Below are positions 36,463 through 45,584 of a DNA stretch of 64,000 nt, in pieces; the stretch's first letter is position 1; the number at the start of each line of letters is the position of its first letter. Origin of the DNA: Phyllobacterium calauticae (GTDB lineage: Bacteria > Pseudomonadota > Alphaproteobacteria > Rhizobiales > Rhizobiaceae). The stretch is taken from NCBI RefSeq assembly GCF_019991125.1, contig NZ_JAGENB010000002.1:496001-560000 (forward strand), read 5' to 3'. The notes under the pieces are model-generated. The model searched no databases. It was given only the letters and a program-made list of their open reading frames with translations, and was not told the DNA's origin. The translations under genes were made by a program, and so were the position numbers.

Positions 36463-37365
36463 ATGCATCCAGCCTATTCGATCATCATCTTCACCACGCT
36501 GTCGGGCCTTGGCTATGGCCTCGCCGTCATGCTGGGGCTGGGGTTTCTCGACCCGTCAGCATTGCCGACCAAGATCGCGTATCTTGCAGCCCTTGCGCTG
36601 ATCAGCATCGGCCTCCTGGCATCACTCCTGCATCTCGGCAACCCGCAGCGGGCATGGCGGGCGCTGAGCCAGTGGCGGTCAAGCTGGCTGTCGCGCGAAG
36701 GTGTGATGGCGATTGCGACGTTCATTCCGCTGACGTCGAACACTGCACTGTGCCTCTTCATGAACCGGCAGGATGGCATTCTCGGCCTGATCACGGTGCT
36801 CGGTGCGCTGATCACGGTCTATTGCACCTCGATGATCTATGCATCGCTGAAAACCGTGGATTCCTGGCACACCCGGCTGACGCCGCTTTGCTTCCTGCTG
36901 TTTTCGCTTGCGGGTGGTGCGCTGCTGGCGGCTTTTTTCGCTGGACCGCGCGGATTGCCACTGCAACTGCTGGCATTGCTGCTCGTGCTGCTGGCACTTG
37001 TCGCGAAAATGGTCTGGCGCAAGCGGGCAAGGACGCTTGTTCCGCTGTCAACGCCGGAAAGCGCCACCGGACTGGGCGGTATCGGCACAGTGCGGCTGCT
37101 CGAACGCCCGCATGCGCTGGACAATTATCTCACCCGGGAAATGGGATTTCGCGTTGCGCGCAAACACGCTGAAAAACTCTGGGTCATCGCCTTTGTCAGC
37201 GGCATTCTGCTGCCGGTTCTGGCGCTGCTGACGGCGATGGCTGTCGGCGGTGTGCTCGGCCTCTGCCTGATGGTCATTGCCGTTCTCACGCACCTCGTCG
37301 GCCTGTTCGTCGAGCGCTGGCTGTTTTTCGCCGAGGCGAAGCATGCGGTGATGAATTACTATTGA
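36463..37365 (+). CDS. soeC: DmsC/SoeC-like membrane anchor
   Basis: This 300-residue membrane protein has about eight hydrophobic segments and begins MHPAYSIIIFTTLSGLGYGLAVML, the usual DmsC-family start. It also has the conserved LHLGNPQRAWRALSQWRSSWLSREG segment. It anchors the complex and passes electrons to or from quinone. It converges with the lpxXL-like gene, leaving 26 bases between the stops. Confidence 0.82.
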   Translation: MHPAYSIIIFTTLSGLGYGLAVMLGLGFLDPSALPTKIAYLAALALISIGLLASLLHLGNPQRAWRALSQWRSSWLSREGVMAIATFIPLTSNTALCLFMNRQDGILGLITVLGALITVYCTSMIYASLKTVDSWHTRLTPLCFLLFSLAGGALLAAFFAGPRGLPLQLLALLLVLLALVAKMVWRKRARTLVPLSTPESATGLGGIGTVRLLERPHALDNYLTREMGFRVARKHAEKLWVIAFVSGILLPVLALLTAMAVGGVLGLCLMVIAVLTHLVGLFVERWLFFAEAKHAVMNYY

Positions 37366-37391
37366 CGGCGCGAGCGGCAGTCGTCGCTCAC

Positions 37392-38324
37392 TTAGGCATT
37401 CCAGCGCTTGTGGAACCACATCCATTGGCCGGGATATTCCCGCACCCAGGCCTCGACCTTGTCATTGACCAGCTGAACCGTGCGGGCAATGTCGACCGCG
37501 CCGGTTTCGTCGCGGGGCAGTTCCATCTTTTCTTCCAGCTCCAGCCGGAAACGGCCGCCGGGCAGGCGGACGCAGCGCGCGGGATAGACATCGCAATCAT
37601 ACTGCCGTGCCAGCTTGGCCAGAAGCGGATTGGTCTTGCAGGGGCGGTTGAAGAAGGTCGAGGCAACGCCGCGATGGAATTTCTGGTCGACCAGCATGCC
37701 CACATTGCCGTTGGTGTTGAGAACGCTGGCCAGCGACCAGGCGGCACCCGCCTTGGACGGCACGAGGTGGCCCATATTGGTGCGGCGCGCGCTGAGGATT
37801 TTCTTCGCGACATAGGGATTGTTCGGTGGGCGGAACAGCGCGGTGACGTTGAGATCGAAGGTCGCGGCGCAGATCGGCAGCAGTTCGAAATTGCCGGAAT
37901 GGGCCGTGAAGAAGATATGCGGGCGGTCGCTCTCGCCGCGGATGCGTTCAAAGATTTCGCGGCCCTGCACTTCGATCAGGCCCGGCGTATCGCTGTGCGG
38001 ATCATAATCGAAGATTGCATCGAGAAAGACATATTCCGCGGTGAGGCGGGCCATGCTGCTCCACATGTCGCGGGCGATCAGCTGCAGTTCTTCTTCGGAT
38101 TTTTCCGGATAGGCCATGCGCAGGTTGGTCATGGCGACGCGATGACGCCCCATCAGCGGGCCTATGCGGCGTGCCGAAGCATCGATGAAATTCGTTGCCG
38201 CCTTCGCCGGCAGCAGCCGCAGGAGGAACAGCACACCGAAAATCGCATGCGCCGACAGCCAGTAGTTGAATGTCTTCAACTTCTGGCCCCAGCGGAACAG
38301 GGCAAGTTTGAATTTCAGATTCAT
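37392..38324 (-). CDS. lpxXL: Lipid A very-long-chain acyltransferase (LpxXL, LpxL/HtrB family)
   Basis: This 310-residue membrane-associated acyltransferase has the LpxL-family HX4E motif in FFTAHSGNFELLPI and the following FRPPNNPYVAKKILSARR. In rhizobia, LpxXL transfers the 27-hydroxyoctacosanoyl group from AcpXL to lipid A. It closes the acpXL operon, 7 bases after the dehydrogenase gene. That position separates it from the general lauroyltransferases. Confidence 0.88.
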   Translation of the reverse strand: MNLKFKLALFRWGQKLKTFNYWLSAHAIFGVLFLLRLLPAKAATNFIDASARRIGPLMGRHRVAMTNLRMAYPEKSEEELQLIARDMWSSMARLTAEYVFLDAIFDYDPHSDTPGLIEVQGREIFERIRGESDRPHIFFTAHSGNFELLPICAATFDLNVTALFRPPNNPYVAKKILSARRTNMGHLVPSKAGAAWSLASVLNTNGNVGMLVDQKFHRGVASTFFNRPCKTNPLLAKLARQYDCDVYPARCVRLPGGRFRLELEEKMELPRDETGAVDIARTVQLVNDKVEAWVREYPGQWMWFHKRWNA

Positions 38325-38331
38325 GCGCGGC

Positions 38332-39360
38332 TCAGTTGACGCGCAGGATGATCTTGCCGAAGACGTCCCGGCCTTCCATCCGCTTCAATGCCGTATCGAT
38401 GTCGTCGAATCCGACTTCCGTGTCGATGACCGGATGGACCAGACCGCGCGCCATCTTCTGCATGGCATCGGCCATGTTTTCCATGCGGCAGCCGAAGGAG
38501 CCGAGCAGCTTCAGCTGCTGCTGGAACAGCATCATCAGGTTCATGCTGGTGGAAACGCCAGAAGTCGAGCCGCAGGTGACGAGCCTTCCGCCGCGCCGCA
38601 GCGACAGCATGGACCCGGCCCAGGTATCGGCACCGACGTGCTCGAAGACGACATCAACGCCCTTCTTCTTGGTCAGCTTGCGCACGACGCCTTCAAAGCG
38701 GTCTTCGCGGTAATTGATGACGTGGTCGGCGCCGAGCGCCTTGGCCCTTTCGATCTTTTCGTCGGAACCGACGGTGGTGATGACCGTGCAGCCGATTTTT
38801 TTGGCCAGCTGGATCGCCGCCGAACCGATGCCGGAACCGCCCGCATGCACGAGAATGGTCTCGCCGGGTTCGAGCTTGGCATTGTCGAACAGCATGTGCT
38901 CGACCGTGCCGAATGTGACGGGGGCAACGGCCGCGCCGATCTCGTCGACACCGGGAGGGGCGGGAACCAGCAGGCGGGCCTTGAGGTTCACCTTTTCCTG
39001 GGCAAAGCCATCGAGATGGAAGCCGTGTACGCCGGAAACATGCTCGCAGAGATTGTCGCGGCCTTCGCGGCAGGGACGGCACAGTCCGCAGGTCTGCGCA
39101 CCATAGATCGACACGAGCTGGCCGGGCAGGAGGTTGGCAACGCCGGGGCCGATGGCATCGACCACACCGGATGCTTCCGCGCCGATGGTCAGCGGCATCT
39201 TGCGCTTGGCGAAAGCCATGCCGCGCCAGCCCCAGACGTCGATGTGGTTGAGAGCAACAGCCCTGATATTGACCGTTACTTCACCGGGGCCGGGCGGGGG
39301 CGGGGGTGCAATGTCGACAATCTCGAGCTTGCGGTCTTCGATCAGCTGTAATGCGCGCAT
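38332..39360 (-). CDS. Zinc-binding dehydrogenase of the acpXL operon
   Basis: This 342-residue medium-chain dehydrogenase/reductase has the quinone-oxidoreductase-like N-terminus, a Cys cluster in GAQTCGLCRPCREGRDNLCEHV that could hold structural zinc, and the NAD(P) motif ILVHAGGSGIGSAAIQLAKKIGC. In the rhizobial acpXL cluster this position is taken by an alcohol dehydrogenase-like protein thought to be involved in making the C28 hydroxy acid, possibly as the enoyl reductase. That exact reaction is inference. Confidence 0.87.
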   Translation of the reverse strand: MRALQLIEDRKLEIVDIAPPPPPGPGEVTVNIRAVALNHIDVWGWRGMAFAKRKMPLTIGAEASGVVDAIGPGVANLLPGQLVSIYGAQTCGLCRPCREGRDNLCEHVSGVHGFHLDGFAQEKVNLKARLLVPAPPGVDEIGAAVAPVTFGTVEHMLFDNAKLEPGETILVHAGGSGIGSAAIQLAKKIGCTVITTVGSDEKIERAKALGADHVINYREDRFEGVVRKLTKKKGVDVVFEHVGADTWAGSMLSLRRGGRLVTCGSTSGVSTSMNLMMLFQQQLKLLGSFGCRMENMADAMQKMARGLVHPVIDTEVGFDDIDTALKRMEGRDVFGKIILRVN

Positions 39361-39388
39361 ATTATCCGTTTTCCTTTTCGGAGAGGGA

Positions 39389-40666
39389 TTAGTGCGGTTC
39401 TGCCGTCATGACAAGACACGTATTTTGTCCGCCGAAGCCAAAAGAGCTGGAAAGCACGGCGGAGACGCTGGCTTCACGCTTCACATTGGGCACCACATCG
39501 AGCACGATGGCGGGATCGGGATTGTCATAGTTGATCGTCGGCGGGATGGTTCCCGTCCCGATGGTCAGCATCGAGAACACGGCTTCAATCGCACCGGCAG
39601 CCGTCAGCGTGTGGCCGATCATCGACTTGTTGGACGAGAGCGGCAGCGTGGAAATGCGCTCGCCGAAGACGGTCGAGAGCGCGAGATATTCCATCTTGTC
39701 GTTCTCGGGCGTCGAGGTGCCATGCGCGTTGATGTAGTTGATCGCGTCTTCGTTGATGCCCGCATCGTCAAGCGCGGCACGCACCGCGCCGATGGCCGGC
39801 GAACCGTCGGGCTTCGACCGGGTGCGGTGGAAATCATCGGCCTTTTCGCCGCAACCGCGCATGATGCCGAGAATCTTGGCGCCGCGTGCAACGGCTGATT
39901 CCAGCGATTCCATCACGAGTGCGCCGGAGCCTTCGGCCATGACAAAACCATCACGATCCTTCGAGAAAGGTTTTGCCGCCTTGTGAGCCGGATTGTTCTG
40001 GGTGGATAGCGCCGACAGCAGGGAGAAGCGGACCAGCGCTTCGGCGGAAACCGAACCGTCCGTGCCAATGGACAGGACCCGGTCGCTTTCGCCACGCCGG
40101 ATGGCCTCGACGCCGAGCTGAATGGCGGTGGCGCCCGATGCACAGGCGGTCGACAGGGTGATCGGCAGGCCGCGCGTGCCGAACGTGTCGGCAAGGCGCT
40201 CGGCGATGTAGCCGAATTCGGTGGTGTGGAACATGGCTTCCTGCGTTCCGCGGCGGCAGGCGGCGAGAAGCAGGTCATAGCCCGGCTCGCCCTCGCTCTT
40301 CACCAGAGCATCCAGCGCGAAGCGGTTGCGCCATTCCAGCTCCACCGGCGGCGCGGCGAGGAACAGCGGTCCACCGAAATTTTCCGTGTCGAAACCGGCC
40401 TGCGCGATGGCTTCCTCGGCGGCAAGCGAGGCCAGTTTTTCCGACAGCGCCGACGCGCCTTCGTCGCTCTCCTTGAGGAAATCCACGGTACCGGCGATCT
40501 GCGTGCGCAGATTGTCGAGGGCAAAGCGGGTGATCGTGTGAATGCCCGATGTGCCCGAAGTCAATGCGGCCCAGTTATCCTGCTTGCCCTGTCCGAGCGA
40601 GGAGACAACGCCAAGACCGGTGACGGCAACGAGCGGGCGGCCTAGATGGTCAGTATATTTTGACAT
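39389..40666 (-). CDS. fabF1XL: Beta-ketoacyl-ACP synthase, catalytic (FabF1XL)
   Basis: This 425-residue ketosynthase elongates fatty acids on AcpXL. It carries the complete triad: active Cys175 in ITLSTACASGATAIQLG, His in INAHGTSTPEND and His in SMIGHTLTAAGAIEA. I chose the ATG at 40666, which gives an 11-base gap after the upstream stop; a TTG start at 40681 is the alternative. Together with the Cys-less partner upstream it resembles a KS/chain-length-factor pair. Confidence 0.9.
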   Translation of the reverse strand: MSKYTDHLGRPLVAVTGLGVVSSLGQGKQDNWAALTSGTSGIHTITRFALDNLRTQIAGTVDFLKESDEGASALSEKLASLAAEEAIAQAGFDTENFGGPLFLAAPPVELEWRNRFALDALVKSEGEPGYDLLLAACRRGTQEAMFHTTEFGYIAERLADTFGTRGLPITLSTACASGATAIQLGVEAIRRGESDRVLSIGTDGSVSAEALVRFSLLSALSTQNNPAHKAAKPFSKDRDGFVMAEGSGALVMESLESAVARGAKILGIMRGCGEKADDFHRTRSKPDGSPAIGAVRAALDDAGINEDAINYINAHGTSTPENDKMEYLALSTVFGERISTLPLSSNKSMIGHTLTAAGAIEAVFSMLTIGTGTIPPTINYDNPDPAIVLDVVPNVKREASVSAVLSSSFGFGGQNTCLVMTAEPH

Positions 40667-40677
40667 ATGCCAATCTC

Positions 40678-41862
40678 TCAAACTTTGACGAGGCGAGCGA
40701 CGCCTTCGCCCCGGGTTGCGCCGATCGAGGTCGCCAGTGCCGTATCGAGACCGCCGGAAGCGGCCTTTTCATTTTTTGCATCGATGGGCGGGAACGCCGC
40801 GCCATGAAACAGGCTGAGGGCTGCGAGGCCGACGGCGAGCGGGAACTGTGCTTCGCGCAGGTGGCCGACCCTGCCTGCCACACCACGAATGGCGGCGGAG
40901 GCAAACACATCGAGCGCGGCCTTTTCCGTTGCTGTGATGCCGTGTGCACCGGTTGCGCCGGATACAATCAGCCCGGCGGGCTTGTCGGCGCTGGCAGCAC
41001 CAACCAGCTTGGCGATGGTTTCCTTCAGGTCTTCGCGCTTGCGGCGGATCTGCGCGCTGTAGATGCCGTCGATGGCCGCATAGACGCGGGCGCCGCGCTT
41101 GGCCGCATGGTCGGCGCTTTCGAGAACAAGGAATGCGCCGCCGGAACCGGTGATAACACCGCCACCTGCCGAGCCTTCGCGCTGCCAGAGCGGTGCCCAG
41201 CCATCGGATTTCAGCATGCCGTTGAGCTCGTAGCCAAGCAGCATGTCGGGATGTTCGGAATTGTAGGAGCCGCCGACGAGCGCATGCGTGCTCTGGCCGG
41301 AGCGGATGCGCGCGGCAGCCGTATCGAGGGCGGAAATGCCGGCGCCTTCTTCGCCCATGAATGTGCGCGACGAGCCGGTCACTTTATGAACGATTGAAAT
41401 ATTGCCGGCGAGCAGATTGGACAACTGCGCCAGGAACAGCGTGGGGCGCAGTTCGGTCGTCAGCTTTTCATTGAGCATGGTGCCGAGATCGTTGCGCACG
41501 CGCGCTTCGGCCAGAATCTGGGTGTCGACGGTGACATCGCGCTCGCCGCCACCAGCGGCAACGACCATGTCCATGGTCGAGCAGAGCGCTTCGTCGTCCT
41601 TGATCCCGGCATCCTGCAGGGCGAGGCCGGCGGCATAGGTTCCCAGGCGCTGCCAGGTCTCCATCTGCCGCTGATCGCCGCGCTTCGGGATCTGGTTGTT
41701 CCAGTCGACCTCACCGAGCGGGTGAACCGTATAGGGCTTGAACGTCTCGCTATCGACGCGCGGACCGGCGGAACCGTTCAGTGCCTGCCAATGGGCATCG
41801 GCGCCTTCACCCAGGGATGAAATCAGTCCGATGCCAGTGATAACGACGGTGTTGTTCTGCAT
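40678..41862 (-). CDS. fabF2XL: Ketosynthase-like protein lacking the catalytic Cys (FabF2XL)
   Basis: This 394-residue protein has the thiolase/ketosynthase fold (VVITGIGLISSLGEGADAHW at the start). The usual TACASG block is replaced by GEEGAG at about 170-175, and the only Cys in the whole protein is at about 94. A His near the C-terminus (RVGHLREAQFP) remains, while the other His motif reads GATGAHGITATEK. It is therefore unlikely to condense acyl groups itself. It more likely acts as a chain-length-setting partner of FabF1XL, by analogy with chain-length factors of type II polyketide synthases. Confidence 0.85.
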   Translation of the reverse strand: MQNNTVVITGIGLISSLGEGADAHWQALNGSAGPRVDSETFKPYTVHPLGEVDWNNQIPKRGDQRQMETWQRLGTYAAGLALQDAGIKDDEALCSTMDMVVAAGGGERDVTVDTQILAEARVRNDLGTMLNEKLTTELRPTLFLAQLSNLLAGNISIVHKVTGSSRTFMGEEGAGISALDTAAARIRSGQSTHALVGGSYNSEHPDMLLGYELNGMLKSDGWAPLWQREGSAGGGVITGSGGAFLVLESADHAAKRGARVYAAIDGIYSAQIRRKREDLKETIAKLVGAASADKPAGLIVSGATGAHGITATEKAALDVFASAAIRGVAGRVGHLREAQFPLAVGLAALSLFHGAAFPPIDAKNEKAASGGLDTALATSIGATRGEGVARLVKV

Positions 41863-41932
41863 TGTCTCGCAACACCGCTTATACGGTGCACCCGGTTAGG
41901 TGGATGGTACCACTAGAATGGATTTCCAGAAA

Positions 41933-42214
41933 TCAGGCCTTCTTGGCGGCGACGAGTTCGTCGATCTTGGCGCACAGGTTCTTCAACACGAAATATTCCT
42001 CGGTCGGAACCTTGCCGTCATTGACTTCCTGCGTCCACTGCTCGAGCGGGATCTTGATACCGAAGGCCTTGTCGATGGCAAAAACGATGTCGAGGAAGTC
42101 AAGGCTATCGATGCCGAGATCGTCAATCGTGTGGCTTTCCGGCGTGATGGAATCGCGGTCGATTTCACTGGTTTCAGCGATGATATCGGCGACCTTGTCA
42201 AATGTTGAGGTCAA
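41933..42214 (-). CDS. acpXL: Acyl carrier protein for very-long-chain fatty acids (AcpXL)
   Basis: This 93-residue carrier protein matches rhizobial Acp[22 protein letters not shown] followed by the phosphopantetheine Ser in [12 protein letters not shown] (Ser about 37). The start is TTG at 42214, supported by AAGGAA six bases upstream and by similarity beginning there; the longer ATG frame has no support. It leads the operon with two ketosynthases, a dehydrogenase and the acyltransferase. The usual FabZ-like dehydratase gene is missing between it and the next gene, where only 70 bases remain. Confidence 0.93.
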   Translation of the reverse strand: MTSTFDKVADIIAETSEIDRDSITPESHTIDDLGIDSLDFLDIVFAIDKAFGIKIPLEQWTQEVNDGKVPTEEYFVLKNLCAKIDELVAAKKA

Positions 42215-42220
42215 TTCAGT

Positions 42221-42226
42221 TTCCTT
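42221..42226 (-). promoter_or_regulatory. Ribosome binding site fixing the TTG start of acpXL
   Basis: AAGGAA on the minus strand lies six bases before the TTG at 42214, whereas the upstream in-frame ATG at 42253 would add 13 residues unlike AcpXL. Confidence 0.6.
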
Positions 42227-42343
42227 TTGCTTCCGGTGCCCTCGTAAAGGCACTGATGTCTGATGACGCGGTATCTAGCGTTTTTCACGGCCAAGGGAAA
42301 GACCGAATTGCCCTATCCCTTGTTACTCCAGCATATTCCGCCG

Positions 42344-42931
42344 TCAGTCGAAAATGATCCTGCCCGCAATATGAACCGTTTCACCCGCTCCGGGAGGCGA
42401 GACCACCACCGCTTCCGTCGGGCGCGGAACAATGCCGGTCAGTGCGGTTATATTGGCACGGTCGGTCATCATTACCAGATTGCCGGAACTTTTGAATTCC
42501 GCAATCATGGCGCGAATCTGGTCAATCTGCGATTGTTTCCCCGCGTCGTCATCCGCCAAAGGTCCAAGCGCGCTGACAATTTCCATGGGCGCTGCGCCGA
42601 AGGCCAGCCGGGCGGTTTCCTGCGCATTGCAGACGGGGCTGCTCAGAACCTTGTCGATTCGCACCGACTTTGCGGCAAAGCGGGCGCCGAGCTTCTGCGC
42701 CAGCTGGTGACCGCGGTCGGACAGCGTGCGGACCTGCGTACAGTCGGTGGAAGTGTCCGTAGAGGGGCTCAAACTGCCCGACGCATCGGCGCCCTGCAGC
42801 AGGACGGTATAGCCGCCGCGCGTCAGCCTGGCCCAGGCCGCGTCGGTCGCCAATGCCGTTGGAATGGATAGGAATACGCCCAGAACGAGCGAGAGTGCCG
42901 GAAGGACGTAAAATCGCGAATGCTTCAACAT
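42344..42931 (-). CDS. Exported histidine-phosphatase-fold protein with degenerate active site
   Basis: This 195-residue protein has a signal peptide (VLPALSLVLGVFLSIPTALA) and then the histidine phosphatase fold, including DCTQVRTLSDRGHQLAQKLGARF and VLSSPVCNAQETARLAFG. The catalytic residues are lost: the RHG position reads LLQGADA (44-50), the second Arg is Asn in SSPVCNAQETA (97-107), and the second His is Asp in MTDRANITALTG (155-166). It is probably a periplasmic pseudophosphatase or ligand-binding protein. It lies upstream of acpXL on the same strand, 129 bases away. Confidence 0.82.
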   Translation of the reverse strand: MLKHSRFYVLPALSLVLGVFLSIPTALATDAAWARLTRGGYTVLLQGADASGSLSPSTDTSTDCTQVRTLSDRGHQLAQKLGARFAAKSVRIDKVLSSPVCNAQETARLAFGAAPMEIVSALGPLADDDAGKQSQIDQIRAMIAEFKSSGNLVMMTDRANITALTGIVPRPTEAVVVSPPGAGETVHIAGRIIFD

Positions 42932-43033
42932 TCAATCTCCTTAGCAGCGCAGATGGGGTTTTGGCCAAAAAAAATAAAGTGAAGAACTTCGATTGCCTTG
43001 CGCAGGCACTGCCGCGGGCCTATTGCGGAGATA

Positions 43034-43990
43034 ATGGGTCTCGTTCAAACAATCATCGTGGTTTTTGGAGTGATTGCCGTGGCTTATGCCGCGGCGCACT
43101 TCAAGCTGCTCGATGAACGCGTGGGCGACGGGCTTTCCGAATTTGTTTTCATGATCGCCGCTCCCTTGCTGCTGTTCCGCACCATGGTGACGGCGGATTT
43201 TCACGGTTCGGCCCCCTGGGGCCTGTGGGCCGCCTATTTCATCGGGCTTGCCGTCGCCTGGGCGCTGTCCGATTTGGCGATCAAGGTGATCTTTGGCCGG
43301 GATAATCGCGCCGGTGTCGTTGCCGGGGTTTCCGGCGCCTTTTCCAATCTCGTATTCCTCGGCATGCCGCTCATGCTCGGGGTCTATGGTCAGGACGGGT
43401 TTGCCATCCTGTCGCTGATCGTTGCCGTTCACATGCCGAGCGTCATGGCCGCCTCGATCACCCTGCACGAGATCGCGCTGCGGCGGGACGGCGTGTTCCA
43501 GGGAGAGGGGAGCCTGCGCACGGTCGTCGTGTCGTTTTTCCGCAGCCTCCTGCGCAATCCCTTTGTTCTGGGCATTCTGGCGGGGTGGCTGTGGCGCTCG
43601 ACGGGCCTGCACCTGCCATCCATCGTCGATTCCCTGGTGCAACTGCTGGGGAGCGTCGCCGGACCGGTGGCGCTGTTCGCCATGGGCATGGGCTTGAAGA
43701 AGTTCGGCATATCCGGCCATCTCGCCGCGTCGCTGGTCATCGCGACGATCAAGCTCTTCGTGATGCCTGCGGTTGTGCTGGGGGTCGCGCTGGCCCTCGG
43801 CCTGCCGCCGTTCACCGCCAAGATCGCCGTGGTGTCGGCAGCACTGCCGGCAGGCGTGAATTCGTACCTCATAGCAACAAAATTCCGGACCGCCGAGGCC
43901 CTGGCTTCCAATTCGATGGTCATCGCGACGGCGCTGTCGGCGGTGACAATGGTGTTCTGGGTCACGATAGCGACGCACTTTTTCGGATAG
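43034..43990 (+). CDS. Auxin efflux carrier (AEC) family transporter
   Basis: This 318-residue membrane protein has about ten hydrophobic segments in two halves, with the AEC-type crossover segments (GVSGAFSNLVFLGMPLMLG in the middle and AALPAGVNSYLIATKF near the C-terminus). AEC transporters move organic anions such as malate or malonate; the substrate here is unknown. I start it at the ATG at 43034, preceded by GCGGAG, not at the earlier in-frame codon. Confidence 0.85.
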   Translation: MGLVQTIIVVFGVIAVAYAAAHFKLLDERVGDGLSEFVFMIAAPLLLFRTMVTADFHGSAPWGLWAAYFIGLAVAWALSDLAIKVIFGRDNRAGVVAGVSGAFSNLVFLGMPLMLGVYGQDGFAILSLIVAVHMPSVMAASITLHEIALRRDGVFQGEGSLRTVVVSFFRSLLRNPFVLGILAGWLWRSTGLHLPSIVDSLVQLLGSVAGPVALFAMGMGLKKFGISGHLAASLVIATIKLFVMPAVVLGVALALGLPPFTAKIAVVSAALPAGVNSYLIATKFRTAEALASNSMVIATALSAVTMVFWVTIATHFFG

Positions 43991-44118
43991 GGGAAGGTTG
44001 TTGCAGCTTTGACGAAAAAGGAGCAGGGTGACGGCCACGGGCGCCACTCCGGGCTGCCTCTCACGGAACTCACAAAATCAGTGGACCAAACGCTCCGCCT
44101 TACATTTCAGGGAGAAAC

Positions 44119-45579
44119 ATGATGTTGCAGAAATCCAGCCAGTTCATGAAACAGGCCAATCTGATCAATGGCGAATGGGTGGCCGCAGATTCCGGCAAGA
44201 CGATTGACGTCATCAACCCTGCAACCGGCCTGAAGATCGGCACCGTCCCCAATTCCGGCAAGGCGGAAACGCGGCGCGCCATCGACGCCGCCGCCGAAGC
44301 CTTCAAGACATGGCGCAAGACATCCGTGCTCGAACGCTCCAAGCTGATGCGCAAGCTGCACGATGCCATTCTCGACAATCAGGACGCGCTGGCCGAGCTT
44401 CTGACGCTGGAGCAGGGCAAGTCGCTGACCGAAGCCAAGGGCGAGATCGGCATGTCGGCCGCCTATATCCTCTGGTATGCGGAAGAGGCACGGCGCACCT
44501 ATGGCGACGTGGTGCCATCCCCGTGGGCCGACCGGCGCATTCTCGTGACGAAAGAACCGCTCGGCGTCATCGGCGCGATCACGCCGTGGAATTTCCCATC
44601 CTCGATGCTTGCGCGCAAGATCGGTCCGGCGCTGGCGTCCGGCTGCACGGCCGTGGTCAAGCCGGCAACGCAGACACCCTATTCCGGCCTGGTGTGGGGG
44701 GCGCTGTGCGAAGAAGTCGGCATTCCCAAGGGTGTCGTGAACATTCTCACCGGTTCGGCCTCGGAAATCGGCGGCGAGATCACCAGCAATCCGCTGGTGC
44801 GCAAGATCACCTTCACTGGATCGACGGAAATCGGCAAGATCCTGATCAAGCAGGCGGCCGACACCGTGAAGAAGGTGTCGATGGAACTGGGCGGCAATGC
44901 GCCGTTCATCGTGTTCAACGATGCGGATCTGAACCGCGCCGTGGACGGTGCCATCGCGGCCAAATTCCGCAATTCCGGCCAGACCTGCGTGTGCACCAAC
45001 CGGTTCCTCGTGCAGTCCGGCATCTATGACGCGTTTGTCGAGAAATTTGCGGCGGCCACGGACAAGCTGAAGGTCGGCAACGGTCTGGATGCGGGGACGC
45101 AGCAGGGACCGCTGATCGACGACAAGGCCGTTGCCAAGGTCGAGGAATTCATTGCGGACGCCAAGGAAAAGGGTGGCAGGATTGTCACCGGCGGCAAGCG
45201 CCACGCGCTCGGCGGCAGCTTCTTCGAACCGACGGTGATCGGCGATGCCACGCCCGACATGCTCTTCACCACGGAAGAGATTTTCGGCCCTGTCGCGCCC
45301 ATCTACAAATTCGAGACGGAACAGGAAGCGATCGATCTGGCCAACAACACCCAGTTCGGCCTTGCCTCCTACTTCTACACGCAGGACCTTGGACGGGTGT
45401 TCCGGGTTTCGGAAGGCCTGAAATACGGCATGGTCGGCGTCAATGAAGGCATGATCACCACGGTGGAAGCACCATTTGGCGGCCTGAAGGAATCCGGTCT
45501 CGGCAAGGAAGGCGGACATCAGGGTATCGAAGACTATCTCGACACCAAATATGTCTGCGTTGGCGGTCTGGGGCTGTAA
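44119..45579 (+). CDS. gabD: Succinate-semialdehyde dehydrogenase [NAD(P)]
   Basis: This 486-residue aldehyde dehydrogenase has the catalytic Glu in MELGGNAPFIVF and the catalytic Cys in FRNSGQTCVCTNRF, with NFPSSMLARKIGPALASGC in the cofactor domain. The Cys-Val-Cys arrangement is typical of GabD, which oxidises succinate semialdehyde to succinate in GABA breakdown. A GGGAGA site precedes two adjacent ATG codons (44119, 44122). galM follows within a few bases, perhaps on the same transcript. Confidence 0.9.
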   Translation: MMLQKSSQFMKQANLINGEWVAADSGKTIDVINPATGLKIGTVPNSGKAETRRAIDAAAEAFKTWRKTSVLERSKLMRKLHDAILDNQDALAELLTLEQGKSLTEAKGEIGMSAAYILWYAEEARRTYGDVVPSPWADRRILVTKEPLGVIGAITPWNFPSSMLARKIGPALASGCTAVVKPATQTPYSGLVWGALCEEVGIPKGVVNILTGSASEIGGEITSNPLVRKITFTGSTEIGKILIKQAADTVKKVSMELGGNAPFIVFNDADLNRAVDGAIAAKFRNSGQTCVCTNRFLVQSGIYDAFVEKFAAATDKLKVGNGLDAGTQQGPLIDDKAVAKVEEFIADAKEKGGRIVTGGKRHALGGSFFEPTVIGDATPDMLFTTEEIFGPVAPIYKFETEQEAIDLANNTQFGLASYFYTQDLGRVFRVSEGLKYGMVGVNEGMITTVEAPFGGLKESGLGKEGGHQGIEDYLDTKYVCVGGLGL

Positions 45580-45584
45580 GTTTG

